A stretch of DNA of 64,000 bases from Legionellaceae bacterium UBA6148 (GTDB lineage: Bacteria > Pseudomonadota > Gammaproteobacteria > Legionellales > Legionellaceae), in contig DIUW01000045.1 in assembly GCA_002423125.1 (NCBI GenBank), positions 123,147 to 187,146 on the forward strand, written 5' to 3'. Positions 41,730 through 51,215 of this stretch are shown here, in pieces. The notes under the pieces are model-generated. The model was not told where the DNA came from. It ran no database searches and saw only the letters and a list, made by a program, of their open reading frames with translations. Position 1 is the stretch's first letter. The number at the start of each line of letters is the position of its first letter. A program made the position numbers and the translations under genes.

Positions 41730-42986
41730 TTATTTCAAATAACGCTCAACCTCCACCATACACCGAGCCAACGTCCCTCGATTCGCATGAAGTACCCCTG
41801 TCGCATTATTGACTTGTTCTTCACAACGGGCTGGGTTTTGATAAACTGCGATGATTTTTTCTATCAAATCATCCGCATCAGACGCTTTCTCAATCGCATG
41901 AGCAGCGCATAAATCATCACATATCGATTGAGCATTATTCATGTAAGGCCCACAAAAAACTGGCACATGAACGCCGATGGGCTCTAACACATTATGCCCG
42001 CCAATAGGCACTAAACTACCGCCCACGAACGCGTAATCACTCAGCGAATAAAATCCCATTAACTCACCAAGAGAGTCCAAAACAACGACTTCAGATTGTT
42101 CATCTATTGTGCCAAACTGCGATCGTAACCCGGTTCTGAATTGATGCTGCTGACACAATTGAAACACGAGTTGAAATCGCTCAGGATGCCGAGGGGCAAT
42201 TAATAACAACACTCGAGGTATTTCACGCTGTAAGTGCGCCAAACGACTTAAGATCTGCTCCTCTTCAATAGGATGAGTACTCGCTGCAATCACAACCACT
42301 CTATCCTCACCCCATGCCTTAGAAAAGCCGGATTGTAATTGACTATCCACAGCAACAGGCTGCATATCAAATTTAATATTTCCCGCAACATATACGCATT
42401 GTGGATCCGCTCCCAACGCAATAAAACGGGTCGCATCTGTTTGACTTTGCGCTAAAATACGTGTCAATTGATGAAGTGTTGGCTTAAACATAAAACGAAC
42501 TTTATCGTATTGCTTAAATGCACGATCCGACAAACGCGCGTTGACCAATAATAAAGGCACACTCATTTTTTTGGCTTGGGCAATTAGATTGGGCCACAAC
42601 TCCGTTTCCATAATAATACCGAGTCTAGGCTTTAGTTTTTTAAAAAAACGCCGGAGTGCGCACGGCAAGTCATATGGAAGGTATTGATGAGAAACGTGCG
42701 AGCCAAAACGTTTTAATACCTGCTGAGACCCCGTCGGAGTCATGGTCGTCACCATAACACGCAACTTTTTATCCAACATCGCTTGAATTAATGGAGTCGC
42801 AGCGACGACTTCTCCTAAAGAAACAGCGTGAAGCCATACGTCTACAGGACCCGTAGTCATTGCGTTAAGCGAAAAACGCTCTCCCATTCGTTGTCGATAG
42901 GCCGGCAAATATCTACTTTTCCAGAGTAACCTCAAAACGATCAGCGGAGTCATTAAATATAAAAAAAACGTATATAAGTATCGCAT
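41730..42986 (-). CDS. waaA: 3-deoxy-D-manno-octulosonic acid (Kdo) transferase
   Basis: WaaA adds Kdo from CMP-Kdo to lipid IVA at the inner face of the cytoplasmic membrane. The 418-residue protein has an N-terminal membrane anchor (residues 1-20), the acceptor domain with the HAVSLGEVVAATPLIQAM motif containing the catalytic Glu, and the second GT-B half with VFVGGSLVPIGGHNVLEP-type residues (here AFVGGSLVPIGGHNVLEP). It stands alone between repeat elements: A/B-end/C at its 3' side and palindrome B at its 5' side. Confidence 0.97.
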   Translation of the reverse strand: MRYLYTFFLYLMTPLIVLRLLWKSRYLPAYRQRMGERFSLNAMTTGPVDVWLHAVSLGEVVAATPLIQAMLDKKLRVMVTTMTPTGSQQVLKRFGSHVSHQYLPYDLPCALRRFFKKLKPRLGIIMETELWPNLIAQAKKMSVPLLLVNARLSDRAFKQYDKVRFMFKPTLHQLTRILAQSQTDATRFIALGADPQCVYVAGNIKFDMQPVAVDSQLQSGFSKAWGEDRVVVIAASTHPIEEEQILSRLAHLQREIPRVLLLIAPRHPERFQLVFQLCQQHQFRTGLRSQFGTIDEQSEVVVLDSLGELMGFYSLSDYAFVGGSLVPIGGHNVLEPIGVHVPVFCGPYMNNAQSICDDLCAAHAIEKASDADDLIEKIIAVYQNPARCEEQVNNATGVLHANRGTLARCMVEVERYLK

Positions 42987-43026
42987 GTGGGTCCGCCTAT
43001 TTCCGATGGGTATAATACCCGAACTG

Positions 43027-43215
43027 ATTCAACATGGAAAAGCAGTTGGGGGCGTCGCGAGATGGTCTAGTGTGCTGAAATGTAAGGTTTTCTTGGCAGT
43101 TTATAAGTGAAAGCGTACTCACCCGTACGGTGAACTTAAAAACTGCCAAGAAAACCTTACATTTCAGTGCAATAGGCCATCGTAGTAGCCTTCAACTGCT
43201 TTTTCCAGGTTCAAT
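43027..43215. repeat. Dispersed repeat B, copy 2: ~189-bp near-perfect palindrome
   Basis: This element is nearly identical to 184-371 over its whole length, including the loop CGTACTCACCCGTACGGTGA and the asymmetric details GCGAGATGGTCTAGTGTGCT and GTGCAATAGGCCATCG. It is preceded by ATACCCGAACTGA, the outer end of palindrome E2, and by CCGATGGGTATAA of the D family. It lies 41 bp upstream of the waaA start. Confidence 0.9.
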
Positions 43216-43279
43216 ATGTTACCAGAAAAAAAGCTGAATAGTGGGTGATCTGCAGGGCTACCACATGAAAAAAATCCGT

Positions 43280-43308
43280 CGTCTTTGCGAACGCAGTGAC
43301 GACATTTA
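43280..43308. repeat. REP-like fragment
   Basis: GTCGTCTTTGCGAACGCAGT followed by GACGAC is a short palindromic repeat of the 'CATTGCGAnnGnAGTGA' type. The surrounding 43216-43516 stretch is AT-rich and holds no credible gene. Confidence 0.5.
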
Positions 43309-43516
43309 GATGGGTCCTATGGGGAGTTACCATCTTTCTTTCCTTTTCGCCCTTTTTGGAATTAAATTTCATACTCATGCATCATCAATTTGTCTATAAA
43401 TTTGACACACTAGTTTTATATTGTTATAAAAATATGCGAACTACAAAGTACGTTTTTTAGCCCCGCTTCAGACAATGATAAACAAATAACGGATCTTAAT
43501 TTTGGTCCGGCGATAT

Positions 43517-43650
43517 AATCCTAGAAAAAGCAGGCTGATCTACTGCGAGCTGCTACTGCACTGATTCACAGACTCTTTTTCTTGATTTTCTCCCTCACCG
43601 TATGGGTGCGGAAAATTAGGAAAAAGAGCCTGATCAGTTCAAAATCCAGG
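43517..43650. repeat. Palindromic element F with B-type ends
   Basis: The element starts AATCCTAGAAAAAGCAGG and ends AAAATCCAGG. The inner arms GACTCTTTTTCTTGATTTTC and GGAAAATTAGGAAAAAGAG pair around CTCACCGTATGGGTG. This loop recalls the CTCACCCGTACGGTGA loop of palindrome B although the arms differ. Part of its left side (TACTGCACTGATTCAC) recurs near 36490. Confidence 0.75.
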
Positions 43651-43752
43651 CAGAGGCACGATCACGGGCTCGGACACGAAAGTTGAGAATGGCGTCTCTT
43701 CAGTCAATCGGTATATAATGGTTATTAGCGCTCCTGTTCGTCAAGGTTAACC

Positions 43753-44607
43753 ATGAACCCTCATCAATTTTTTACTTCACACCACTGGTGGGGCAAGTTT
43801 ATTGGTGCACTTGTTGGTTATATTCTCTTTGGACCATCTGGAGCCATTCTTGGTGTACTGATTGGAAATTTGTTTGACCGAAGCCTCACCGAGCACTTTA
43901 CAAAACCCCATTGGTGTTATCATGCTGAAAAAAGAAAAACCGTACAAAAGGTTTTTTTCGAGGCTACTTTTTCCATTATGGGGTATATTTCAAAAGCAGA
44001 TGGTCGGGTAACGGAAGCGCAAATCAGCACGGCCAACCGTCTGATGGACGACATGCAGCTCGACAAACTACAACGCCAAACCGCTAAAAACTATTTTCGT
44101 ACTGGAACAAAAAGCGACTTTGATTTATGGCCGATCCTATCGTTACTAAGAGATGTCACCCAAGATAATGCCGAACTATTAAAATTATTTATCGATCTTC
44201 AATTCCAAATCGCTCTCGTGGGAGGGCTATCAACAAAAAAACAACACGTACTCAATATGATGTTAAATTACATGGGTTTTGCATCATTGCATAAACAGCA
44301 GCGTTTTTATGATGACTTCTCCACACAGAACACATACCGGAGTACAAATAACCAAAACGACTCCTCATCTAGCTCAACGTATCAGCCATCACACACTGCA
44401 ACCGATCACGCTTATGGCATTTTAGGCGTCACGCGCGCCACCAGCAAACAAGAAGTTATACGCGCTTATCGACGATTAATAAGCCGAAATCACCCCGACA
44501 AGCTCATCGCAAAAGGTTCGCCTGAAGCCATGATAAAAAGTGCCAATGAAAAAACGCAGAACATTAGAAAAGCGTATGAACAGATCTGTGCAGAGAAAGG
44601 CTGGTAG
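43753..44607 (+). CDS. djlA: Co-chaperone DjlA (membrane-anchored J protein with TerB-like domain)
   Basis: DjlA anchors DnaK activity at the inner membrane. The 284-residue protein has a Gly-rich membrane segment at residues 13-38 (GKFIGALVGYILFGPSGAIL), a TerB-like helical domain (residues 60-180) and a C-terminal J domain (from DHAYGILGVTRATSKQEVI) with the HPD motif in SRNHPDKLIAKG. A Ser/Asn-rich linker joins the two. Length and order match the E. coli protein. Confidence 0.95.
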   Translation: MNPHQFFTSHHWWGKFIGALVGYILFGPSGAILGVLIGNLFDRSLTEHFTKPHWCYHAEKRKTVQKVFFEATFSIMGYISKADGRVTEAQISTANRLMDDMQLDKLQRQTAKNYFRTGTKSDFDLWPILSLLRDVTQDNAELLKLFIDLQFQIALVGGLSTKKQHVLNMMLNYMGFASLHKQQRFYDDFSTQNTYRSTNNQNDSSSSSTYQPSHTATDHAYGILGVTRATSKQEVIRAYRRLISRNHPDKLIAKGSPEAMIKSANEKTQNIRKAYEQICAEKGW

Positions 44608-44620
44608 ATCGACGGTCGAA

Positions 44621-44657
44621 ACAGCAAGGTCTATCTGTGGCAGATAGACCTTGCTGT
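44621..44657. terminator. Perfect 17-bp hairpin between convergent djlA and the lipase gene
   Basis: ACAGCAAGGTCTATCTG (44621-44637) pairs exactly with CAGATAGACCTTGCTGT (44641-44657) around TGG. ATTTTTC follows five bases later on the plus strand. It is an unusually long perfect stem for a terminator. Confidence 0.75.
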
Positions 44658-44685
44658 ACCCGATTTTTCAGGAAGGGAATGACGA

Positions 44686-45627
44686 TTAATCCGCGAACTG
44701 AATATCAGCCTCGTCCAATAACGCTCGTACACGTTCAGACAAGATTCGATGCGCTAATGCAGAAGGATGGACGGGATCAAAAAATAGAAATCCATCGCAT
44801 GCATTGCCAAGAGAATGCTTCTTTTTGATGTGTGACACAATCGACAAAACCGATCGAGCAGAAGGATGATCGTCAATCGCAGACTCATAACACGTATTTT
44901 TTACATTTGTAAAACCATACTGTTCTGGATTCAAAATCATTTCGTCCAATGCCGTTCTGATATCAAAAAATAACCATTGAACATCAGGATAAACCTTTTT
45001 CAATGCAGTAACATTGTCAAACAACATGGCATTATGCTGATCGGAGCTAGCGGTCAACTCCGGCACCGCATTAAAATCAAGAGCAATGGGCGTTTTGCCT
45101 AAGTCAGGCAAATTCAAAATTAAAATATGCTTAGCACCCTTATCCACGATTCGTTGCAAATTACGCAAAATACCCGCATTCACCCCTTGGACAGCATGTT
45201 CAACACTATATTCACTCAGATTTTCGGGGATATTCAAATAGTCATTTGCACCAATCCAAAGCACATATAAACTTTTGTCATCGGCTTTATCTTGATGCGT
45301 TAGAAAATAACTATCCACTTGACTATGCAAGGTGAACAACGTGTCATCATCAGAATCTGCGACGGCTGCCCCAGCAAACGCATAGTCGAATAAATGAGTC
45401 TTAGCCGTCTGAGGGAAATATGACTCAACCAACAGTTCAATCCACACGGGGCCGTTCGTAAATCGACCCGCGTAATAGGGAGGGGATACGGGCAACTGAT
45501 GCTTCATGTACTCATAAAGATTACCGTTGTCTGACAAACTATCACCAAACACCACGACCTTATTGAGCGTTGTTGCTGAAACAAACGTCGATAAACAAAG
45601 TATGAACGCCGATACGAGTACCCGCAT
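44686..45627 (-). CDS. Secreted GDSL lipase/lysophospholipase (PlaA-like)
   Basis: The 313-residue precursor has a signal peptide (MRVLVSAFILCLSTFVSA). All SGNH blocks are present: FGDSLSDNGN with the nucleophilic Ser, the Gly of block II, WIGANDYLN with the block III Asn, and FFDPVHPSALAHR with the catalytic Asp and His. PlaA of Legionella, a type II secretion substrate with lysophospholipase A activity, has this layout, including RFTNGPVWIELL. The natural substrate here is not known. Four Cys-poor loops and no lipobox argue for a soluble exported enzyme. Confidence 0.9.
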   Translation of the reverse strand: MRVLVSAFILCLSTFVSATTLNKVVVFGDSLSDNGNLYEYMKHQLPVSPPYYAGRFTNGPVWIELLVESYFPQTAKTHLFDYAFAGAAVADSDDDTLFTLHSQVDSYFLTHQDKADDKSLYVLWIGANDYLNIPENLSEYSVEHAVQGVNAGILRNLQRIVDKGAKHILILNLPDLGKTPIALDFNAVPELTASSDQHNAMLFDNVTALKKVYPDVQWLFFDIRTALDEMILNPEQYGFTNVKNTCYESAIDDHPSARSVLSIVSHIKKKHSLGNACDGFLFFDPVHPSALAHRILSERVRALLDEADIQFAD

Positions 45628-45686
45628 AGTTGCTCCTTATTTATTATTAAGCTGCCACAATCAGGACTATACCCGATAAAATACGA

Positions 45687-47387
45687 CTATGCCATATTCA
45701 ATGCCTTGAGTTTTAACTGACGGCCACAAACCCAAGCTTTGTTTAATCCAAGAACCACTTCTTTCGCCATTCCTTTTGGTAAGGAAACAAATGAATGGTC
45801 TTCATAAATTTTAAGCCCTGTAATTTGTCGCCCTTCTAACCCTGACTCATTCGCTATCGCACCAACAATATTGCCGGGCTTAACACCATGAATCCGACCT
45901 ACGTCAATTCGGTATTGCTCTTGTGATGGATCATCACGAAACCGCTTATTACTACTACGAGGCTCATTCGATCCGCTACTTGCACCTGTCGACTGACGAT
46001 TAGGTCTAGATGCAGAATCTTTCGAGTACGTTGTTGGTTTTGATGCTGGACGTGGAATCGACAGTTTGGGCAGATCGACTTTCCAAGCCTTGTCATTATT
46101 GGAGATTAACGCTAATGCAGCAGCGACATCAACAATAGAAGCGTCACTGTTCTCTTTCAAAAATTCTTCAATAATATGGCGGTATGCATGTAGATGCTCA
46201 TGTTGCAAGCGCGTACTAATATTGTTCATAAACTGGCGTTGTTTAGCCAATTGAATCGCATGATCATTCGGAATATCCATTTTTTCAATGCGCTGACGAG
46301 TATGACGCTCAATCATATTTAATGCACGTGATTCACGCGGCGAAACAAATAAAATGGTCGACCCACTTCGGCCCGCACGCCCGGTACGTCCAATTCGATG
46401 CACATAAGTTTCACAGTCATGTGCCATATCATAGTTAATCACATGAGTCACACGATCAACATCTAATCCACGAGCAGCAACATCAGTCGCCACGAGTACA
46501 TCGATTGCACCTTGTTTAAATTGAACAATAATGCGTTCACGCAGTGATTGAGTCAAATCGCCATGAATTGCCATCGCACGCAAACCTTGCTTTTGCAATA
46601 CTTCAGCGACTTCTTCAGTGCTACTTTTTGTCCGTACAAACACAATCACACCTTGATACTCTTCTACTGCAAGAATTCGTAATAACGCGTTTGGTTTTTC
46701 ACCCTGAGATGCAAACAAGAATCGCTGTTCAATGCATTTCACTGTGGCGGTTTCGGCTTTAATTTCAACTGACAATGGATCAACCAAGTAGCTGTTCGCA
46801 ATTTGTCGAATTCTTGAAGGCATCGTTGCTGAAAACAAAGCAATCTGCCTTTCTACAGGCAATTGGGATAGAATTTTTTCAACATCATCAATAAAGCCCA
46901 TTCGCAACATTTCATCAGCTTCATCAAGCACAAACGTCTTTAAGCCTTTCAGTAGCAACGTGCCGCGATCCAAATGATCCAAAATACGACCAGGCGTTCC
47001 CACGACGATATGAGCACCATCCCGAAGTTTTTTTAATTGAGGCCGATAATCTTGCCCACCACACAACACAGAAACCCGTAAGTTTTTCAGGTATTGACCC
47101 ATGGTTTCAAGATGGTCTGCAACCTGAATGGCCAATTCACGAGTAGGAGCAAGAATTAATGCTTGAGGAGTCGCTTCTGCTAAATTCAAGCCCGATAAAA
47201 TGGGTAGCCCAAATGCAGCCGTTTTACCCGTTCCGGTTTGTGCTTGGCCAATCAAATCACGCTTTTGCATCAACAAAGGAATCGCTTGTTGTTGAATAGG
47301 TGAAGGCGTTTCAAAGTTCATCTCTTCTAACGCTTTCAAAAGTAAAGGAGCTAAATTGAAATCTGAAAAAGTTATATTATTTTGCAT
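45687..47387 (-). CDS. deaD: DEAD-box RNA helicase, DeaD/CsdA type
   Basis: The start at 47387 (MQNNITFSDFNL) gives 566 aa; upstream in-frame residues are unlike the family. The helicase motifs run in order: Q motif (FETPSPIQQQAIP), AQTGTGKTAAFG, PTRELAIQV, VLDEADEMLRMGF, SATMP, and HRIGRTGRAGRSG. A linker rich in Ser, Arg and Asn (residues 440-480) leads to a C-terminal CsdA-type RNA-binding domain (YRIDVGRIHGVKPGNIVGAI). It unwinds rRNA and mRNA structures, chiefly in the cold. The 186-bp gap to fadH (47388-47573) has no gene and probably contains a long leader. Confidence 0.95.
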   Translation of the reverse strand: MQNNITFSDFNLAPLLLKALEEMNFETPSPIQQQAIPLLMQKRDLIGQAQTGTGKTAAFGLPILSGLNLAEATPQALILAPTRELAIQVADHLETMGQYLKNLRVSVLCGGQDYRPQLKKLRDGAHIVVGTPGRILDHLDRGTLLLKGLKTFVLDEADEMLRMGFIDDVEKILSQLPVERQIALFSATMPSRIRQIANSYLVDPLSVEIKAETATVKCIEQRFLFASQGEKPNALLRILAVEEYQGVIVFVRTKSSTEEVAEVLQKQGLRAMAIHGDLTQSLRERIIVQFKQGAIDVLVATDVAARGLDVDRVTHVINYDMAHDCETYVHRIGRTGRAGRSGSTILFVSPRESRALNMIERHTRQRIEKMDIPNDHAIQLAKQRQFMNNISTRLQHEHLHAYRHIIEEFLKENSDASIVDVAAALALISNNDKAWKVDLPKLSIPRPASKPTTYSKDSASRPNRQSTGASSGSNEPRSSNKRFRDDPSQEQYRIDVGRIHGVKPGNIVGAIANESGLEGRQITGLKIYEDHSFVSLPKGMAKEVVLGLNKAWVCGRQLKLKALNMA

Positions 47388-47573
47388 TATGTTTCCCGAA
47401 GTTAAGTTTAGTTGAGTGCACAACAATCAATGACCGCACCCACTTAAACGTTCCTAAACTATCCGTAGAATAAGGAGTTTCACCAGGCTACAATCAATAC
47501 ACGTAAAAATTGTTCAGTATGATATCAAAAATTTCAGTGAAATGCATCTGTTTTCTGAAAAATTGTAGAAAAA

Positions 47574-49601
47574 TTATAACAATGCCGCCAAACGACAGGC
47601 TTGATTTATCGCATGGCGCGCGTCCAACTCCAGCGCTTTATAAGCCCCGCCGATTAAATGCACCGATTTTCCTCTGAGTTTCAACGGTTCAAATAGCGAC
47701 TGTAATTCGAGTTGACCTGTGCAGATAATCACAGAATCAACCTCAAGCACTCGAGACTCGCCATCAATCAACACCTGTAATCCATTTGAATCAATTCGCT
47801 GATAGCTCACGCCTGAGAGCATATGAACGTTGCGATGATTGAGACTAGAGCGGTGTATCCAACCCGTTGTTTTGCCCAAACGTTTACCCAATTTCTCTTT
47901 TTTTCGCTGTAACAAATAAACCTCACGAGGATGGGCTACTGCGTCCGGTGGTTTAACCCCTCCGCGGTATTGCCCAGTCACATCAATCCCCCATTCATTA
48001 TAAAAATGACGTTCAAAATGACGTGACGGATCATGCATGAGCCACTCAGCCACATCAAAACCAATCCCCCCTGCGCCAATAACGGCAACACGTTTTCCTG
48101 GCGTTTTTATGCCTTGAATCGCTTCAACATAAGTCATAACGCATTCATGATCGATCCCAATGATATCGGGAATACGCGGAACAACGCCGGTTGCAAGAAC
48201 AACGGTATCATAATTCAACAGAGCAGCCTCAGTGGCTTCGGTATCTAACTGTAGCTCGACCTGATATTTCTTCAGTTGATGGGTAAAATAATGAATGGTG
48301 TGTTGATATTCCTCTTTCCCCGGGATTCGCTTCGCTAAATTAAACTGCCCACCCAACTCTTTATTTTTTTCAAATAATGTCACCCGATGACCACGTTCTG
48401 CAGCAATAGCCGCAAACGCCAAACCCGCTGGGCCACCACCAACCACCGCAATACGCCGTGGACAATGAGTCGCTTGGTAGACGAGGCGTGTTTCATGACA
48501 AGCCCGTGGATTCACCAAACACGATGCTGTTTTATTAGCAAAAATTTGATCAAGACATGCTTGATTACATGCAATGCATACATTAATGCTCCGACTGTTG
48601 CCTGACCGCGCTTTTTCAACAAACTGTGCATCCGCTAAAAATGGACGAGCCATTGAAATCATATCGGCCACCCCCTCTTCTAATAAGGCATTCGCAAGCT
48701 CAGGGGTATTGATGCGATTTGACGTGATCAGTGGAATTGATAATTCAGGTTTTAAATGCTTTGTTACCTGTGTAAATGCACCGGCAGGCACCATTGTCGC
48801 AATCGTCGGAATTCGAGCTTCATGCCAACCAATGCCCGTATTCACCATCGTTGCACCGGCCGCTTCGATCGCTTTTGCCAACACCACAACTTCTTCCCAA
48901 CTGCTCCCTTCTGCAATGAGATCAAGCATCGACAAACGATAAATAATAATAAAGTCATCACCAACGGCTTCTCGCACCGCCCGGACCACTTCAACGGGAA
49001 ATCGAATCCGATTGAGGAACGATCCACCCCATTCATCAGTTCGTTTATTGGTAAGGCTGACAATAAATTGATTAATTAAATACCCTTCGCTTCCCATGAT
49101 TTCGACGCCATCATACCCAGCGGCTTTAGCCAATCGGGCACAACGGGCATAATGATTGATTGTCGTGCGAATTCTAGATGCGCTCATCACCCAGGGTGCA
49201 AATGGACTAATCGGTGATTTCAGACCACTTGGAGCAACAATAAAAGGATGGTATCCATAACGACCGGCGTGCAGAATTTGTAACGCAATTTTTCCACCTG
49301 CCGCATGCACTGTATTGGTAATCAGCTCATGCCGATGTTGTTCATGGCGAGACGTCAATTTTGCCGCGAATGGCGCTAAACGACCCGAACGATTGGGCGC
49401 AATTCCTCCCGTCACGATCAGACCAACACCCCCTAACGCTCGCTCACGATAAAATGCAGCTAATCGATGAAGCCCTTCTTTTTCTTCTTCAAGACCCGTA
49501 TGCATCGATCCCATCAGCAATCGATTTTTTAATTGCGTGAAACCCAAATCCAATGGCTTAAACAATGCTTTAAAAGGTGTATTATCAACGCTCAATTCCA
49601 T
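47574..49601 (-). CDS. fadH: 2,4-dienoyl-CoA reductase (NADPH)
   Basis: FadH reduces 2,4-dienoyl-CoA intermediates during oxidation of unsaturated fatty acids. The 675-residue protein has an FMN-binding TIM barrel (residues 10-335, PLDLGFTQLKNRLLMGSMHTG), a 4Fe-4S site with Cys spacing 2-3-11 in CIACNQACLDQIF...SC, and C-terminal FAD and NADPH folds (IAVVGGGPAGLAFAAIAAE; RVAVIGAGGIGFDVAEWL). All parts of the E. coli-type enzyme are intact. Confidence 0.96.
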   Translation of the reverse strand: MELSVDNTPFKALFKPLDLGFTQLKNRLLMGSMHTGLEEEKEGLHRLAAFYRERALGGVGLIVTGGIAPNRSGRLAPFAAKLTSRHEQHRHELITNTVHAAGGKIALQILHAGRYGYHPFIVAPSGLKSPISPFAPWVMSASRIRTTINHYARCARLAKAAGYDGVEIMGSEGYLINQFIVSLTNKRTDEWGGSFLNRIRFPVEVVRAVREAVGDDFIIIYRLSMLDLIAEGSSWEEVVVLAKAIEAAGATMVNTGIGWHEARIPTIATMVPAGAFTQVTKHLKPELSIPLITSNRINTPELANALLEEGVADMISMARPFLADAQFVEKARSGNSRSINVCIACNQACLDQIFANKTASCLVNPRACHETRLVYQATHCPRRIAVVGGGPAGLAFAAIAAERGHRVTLFEKNKELGGQFNLAKRIPGKEEYQHTIHYFTHQLKKYQVELQLDTEATEAALLNYDTVVLATGVVPRIPDIIGIDHECVMTYVEAIQGIKTPGKRVAVIGAGGIGFDVAEWLMHDPSRHFERHFYNEWGIDVTGQYRGGVKPPDAVAHPREVYLLQRKKEKLGKRLGKTTGWIHRSSLNHRNVHMLSGVSYQRIDSNGLQVLIDGESRVLEVDSVIICTGQLELQSLFEPLKLRGKSVHLIGGAYKALELDARHAINQACRLAALL

Positions 49602-49662
49602 GACAAGTCAGTACCCAAATTAAAAACCCAGTATACCGCTTCGAGTCGAGAGAAAATAGTTC

Positions 49663-51090
49663 CTATTGAGCCAATGACAAAGAGGCCTGATTTGCAGCCT
49701 GCATTCCTTCAGCCTGTTTCGCGCTTAAAAAGATAGAAAGACCCGGTGTAGTCGATTGTTGTTCATCATTCGCGGCAGAAGCAACCGGGAGAGGTTGCTC
49801 ATCAAGAACAACAACTTTTTCTTTTACTGAGTCGGCCGTTGCTGGGGTCATTTTCCTTATCCAAAAATCCATTCCTAAGAGGAACGATGCGCTACCAGAA
49901 AACACGGCCGAAACAGCCGCCAATCCGATGATAAGTCCAATCGGAGGCATTGCAAAACCGGCCAAAACTAATGCACTCGTTAAGAGTCCAACTCCGGCAT
50001 ACGTGAGTGCGGTGTTAACAAACGCATTCGTTCCAATACAGACATATCCCAGCGGTGCACATTTCGTTGCCTTCATTTTTTCCCAATTTTCGGCAAATTT
50101 ATTGCACAATTTAGCCAAAAAGAAATTATAAAAATAAAACTCTGTAAATGCCCCAAACGTGAATGCAACGGAAAGTCCAATCACCAACGCCGGAAACGCA
50201 GCGACTTGAAACGCAACCAATACATCGACGAGCGATAAAGTAAACAACAAACTGAGAGCAATCACATTCCCCGCGGCAATAATATGACCACACAATTTAC
50301 CCAGCGTAAGCGTCGATTTCCATGCCATGAAAATATCGCTTATGGTTCGTTTATGGGAGCTAGTGTCAAGCAATATGAGAATCTGATTGATTTTATTGAG
50401 GTGATCAGCTGCATCGATTTCTCCTGCTTGCTTATACTGCTGCAGACAAGTCAGCATGTCCTGATCAACTATTTCTTTTGTTTCATATTTTCCATTTTTA
50501 TTACAGAACCCTAATTTATAGGTCTCATCGGTGTACACAATCAAAATTTCATTGGACGAAATTACTTTATCTTGATCATCCGCCGTAGGCTCTGAAAAGA
50601 GGATTCGTACTGTTTCATCAAAACTTTGTAACCAAGTTTCCACCTCTTGAATCGTCATAATGATGGTAACAAACACTCCCGCTGCTAGCGCTAATAGGGC
50701 TAAAGGAGTTGTCGCACTGAATGCAAAAGCCATCATTCCAAACAAAACGCCCGTTACCGAGAAAACAAATAGACCCGCGTAATACCTAAATTTTCGCCAC
50801 CCAGTCAGTTCTCGGACGGATTTATCACGGGTTATTCGATCTAAAAAACTTTCCAACAACTCAACATTAATAAAAAAATTCACAACCCCACTGCAAACAC
50901 CTCCGGCTCCTATAGCCACCGCTTGAATCATGCCCGATAACAATCGAGGAATGGACGTAAAATGACCCAAAATACCTCGAAGGAACAAGTCAACCATCAT
51001 ATAATTTTGTAATGCAACCCCAGCAGCTCCCAATGCGCCAATAATGGGAAGAGTTATTTTTTTTACTGGATAACTTAATTTAGAACTCAT
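49663..51090 (-). CDS. Polytopic membrane protein of unknown function, 475 aa
   Basis: No family is recognised. There are about five hydrophobic segments in residues 12-155 and six in residues 255-425, separated by a soluble stretch of about 90 residues (EVETWLQSFDETVRI to KINQILILLD). The C-terminal 45 residues are soluble and rich in Ala, Gln and Ser. The two membrane halves look alike in order (a segment ending in aromatic residues, an amphipathic 'NKFAENW/LDRITRD' stretch, then paired Gly/Ala-rich segments), which suggests an internal duplication. It stands alone, with 60 bp to fadH. Membrane proteins of this look are known among Legionella effectors, but no export signal is seen. Confidence 0.8.
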   Translation of the reverse strand: MSSKLSYPVKKITLPIIGALGAAGVALQNYMMVDLFLRGILGHFTSIPRLLSGMIQAVAIGAGGVCSGVVNFFINVELLESFLDRITRDKSVRELTGWRKFRYYAGLFVFSVTGVLFGMMAFAFSATTPLALLALAAGVFVTIIMTIQEVETWLQSFDETVRILFSEPTADDQDKVISSNEILIVYTDETYKLGFCNKNGKYETKEIVDQDMLTCLQQYKQAGEIDAADHLNKINQILILLDTSSHKRTISDIFMAWKSTLTLGKLCGHIIAAGNVIALSLLFTLSLVDVLVAFQVAAFPALVIGLSVAFTFGAFTEFYFYNFFLAKLCNKFAENWEKMKATKCAPLGYVCIGTNAFVNTALTYAGVGLLTSALVLAGFAMPPIGLIIGLAAVSAVFSGSASFLLGMDFWIRKMTPATADSVKEKVVVLDEQPLPVASAANDEQQSTTPGLSIFLSAKQAEGMQAANQASLSLAQ

Positions 51091-51215
51091 GATGCATCAC
51101 CTTAGCAATTGGCATATAGCGAATAATTATTCACAATTATAGTATAATTATTTATGGCGATCAACAACAAATTCTTCCTGGAATGGATTCTATAAGGGTA
51201 GATATGCTGGGCGCT

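Noticed and set aside
42987..43752. Missing gene in the 766-bp gap between waaA and djlA
   Set aside because: All frames are short and interrupted; the gap is filled by palindrome B, a REP fragment, an AT-rich stretch and element F.
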